Assembly (NCBI GenBank): GCA_900549995.1 | Contig: URQQ01000034.1 | Location: 1-53,113, forward strand | Direction: 5' to 3' | Length of the DNA: 53,113 bases | Source of the DNA: an uncultured Lachnospiraceae bacterium | GTDB lineage: Bacteria; Bacillota; Clostridia; Lachnospirales; Lachnospiraceae | Shown here: one piece after another, positions 52,368-53,113 of the stretch | Position numbering within the stretch: the first letter of the stretch is position 1 | Layout: every line of letters starts with the position of its first letter | The notes under the pieces: generated by a model | What the model saw: only the letters and a program-made list of their open reading frames with translations | Databases searched by the model: none | What the model was told of the DNA's origin: nothing | Translations under genes and position numbers: made by a program

Positions 52368-53111
52368 TTAGCCTTTGACTGCTCCTGCTGTCATACCTTT
52401 TACCAGCTTATCCTGCGCAAAAATAAACAGAATAATCATCGGAAGTACCGTCAAAGTCAGTGTAGCCATAATCATCGGGGTATTCATTGAATACTGTCCC
52501 TGGAATTCCCATACTGCCAGCGGAAGTGTTCTGTTTCCTGCTGACTGTGTCAGTGTGTATGCGAAACTGAATTCATTCCAGATATTTACACCGTTGTAGA
52601 TTGCCAGTGTCGAAAGCCCCGGCTTTGCCAGCGGCAGGATCATCTGGAAAAACATCTGATATCTGTTGCATCCATCGATAGACGCCGACTCTTCAATTTC
52701 AACCGGAATTTCCTTCATAAAACTGGTGAGGATAAATACAGAAATCGGAATCGCCATCGCCACATACGGGCCGATCAGCGCCCAGATTGAATCGTAAAGC
52801 CCCCAGCTTTTTGTCATCTTAAATACCGGAATCAATGTAATATGTATCGGAATCGACATACATGCCACGATCAGTGCATAAATCGGTCCGGAGAATTTAA
52901 ATTTAAATCTGGACAGCGGATAGGATGCGCACGCTGCAATAAAAAGCAGTAAAATCAGTGAGATTATAAGTACAATGACACTGTTGAGGAAAAAGGTAAC
53001 GAATTTCCCTCCAAGAACTGCCTTGTAGTTATCCAGATAAAATTTATCCGGCAATGCGAAGACACCTTTGGTAAGCATCTCGAATTTCTCTTTGAAAGAA
53101 TTCAATACCAT
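52368..53111 (-). CDS. CUT1 carbohydrate ABC transporter permease (MalG-like), truncated at the window edge
   Basis: The 247 codons in view encode six-helix parts of a MalG-like permease with the EAA loop DGCNRYQMFFQMILPLAKPGLS. The start MVLNSFKEKFEM corresponds to residue 30 or so of relatives, so the true N-terminus and other ABC genes lie beyond the right edge. It precedes the GH120 gene by 60 bases in the transcription direction, so a xylo-oligosaccharide substrate is likely. Confidence 0.9.
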   Translation of the reverse strand: MVLNSFKEKFEMLTKGVFALPDKFYLDNYKAVLGGKFVTFFLNSVIVLIISLILLLFIAACASYPLSRFKFKFSGPIYALIVACMSIPIHITLIPVFKMTKSWGLYDSIWALIGPYVAMAIPISVFILTSFMKEIPVEIEESASIDGCNRYQMFFQMILPLAKPGLSTLAIYNGVNIWNEFSFAYTLTQSAGNRTLPLAVWEFQGQYSMNTPMIMATLTLTVLPMIILFIFAQDKLVKGMTAGAVKG

Positions 53112-53113
53112 GA

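Overview
The window looks like a chromosomal segment of a gut Clostridia, most likely Lachnospiraceae (genus unresolved). The signs are moderate GC, strong AGGAGG ribosome sites, consensus sigma-A promoters, a YlmC/YmxH sporulation-type gene, a Csp-like subtilisin, rubrerythrin, and many ABC transporters and YesM/AraC two-component systems. No rRNA, tRNA, intact insertion sequence, prophage or CRISPR array was found. It is a mosaic of small sugar-use and stress operons, mostly on the minus strand.

Layout. 0-3.3 kb: an ABC ATPase/permease pair and an Rpn-family nuclease. 3.6-5.6 kb: inosose dehydratase and inositol dehydrogenase genes (iolE-iolG) behind a promoter with a palindrome in its spacer. 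6-10.3 kb: a three-gene sensor (sugar-binding lipoprotein, YesM kinase, AraC-type regulator). 10.5-13.6 kb: class II aldolase and OFA-type MFS gene, divergent from a DeoR regulator. 13.7-20.4 kb: ymxH, a NatAB-like exporter, and a lantibiotic-immunity type module (LanFEG plus OmpR regulator and kinase). 20.5-25.2 kb: a cluster of palindromes, NUDIX hydrolase, ferredoxin and a heterodimeric ABC exporter. 25.4-32.4 kb: housekeeping genes (prolyl-tRNA deacylase, metallophosphoesterase, carbon-nitrogen hydrolase, YbjQ, dapB, carbamate kinase, NSS transporter). 32.4-33.4 kb: a gene graveyard. 33.4-42.3 kb: a sugar locus with CUT1 ABC genes (binding protein frameshifted), AraC/YesM pair, MFS and an atypical Gfo/Idh/MocA protein. 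42.3-43.3 kb: non-coding, with two copies of a hairpin repeat and a candidate small RNA. 43.3-46.8 kb: Csp-like protease, rubrerythrin, glycosyltransferase. 47-50.3 kb: MarR regulator, frameshifted MFS and PatB C-S lyase, with three TTTAGT-type palindromes upstream. 50.4 kb to end: a GH120 beta-xylosidase and a truncated CUT1 permease.

How it works together. Several loci appear to sense an extracellular sugar through a kinase/AraC pair and switch on transport plus cytoplasmic breakdown. The most interesting non-coding signals are two promoters followed at once by leader terminators (upstream of the sensor operon and of the NSS transporter), a 17-bp-arm palindrome whose half-site recurs upstream of the Gfo/Idh gene, a three-copy hairpin repeat, and a small-RNA candidate with its own consensus promoter. 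No single large, clearly undescribed system was recognised. The atypical Gfo/Idh protein, which lacks the usual catalytic Lys and Asp inside a sugar locus, is the best candidate for new enzymology.
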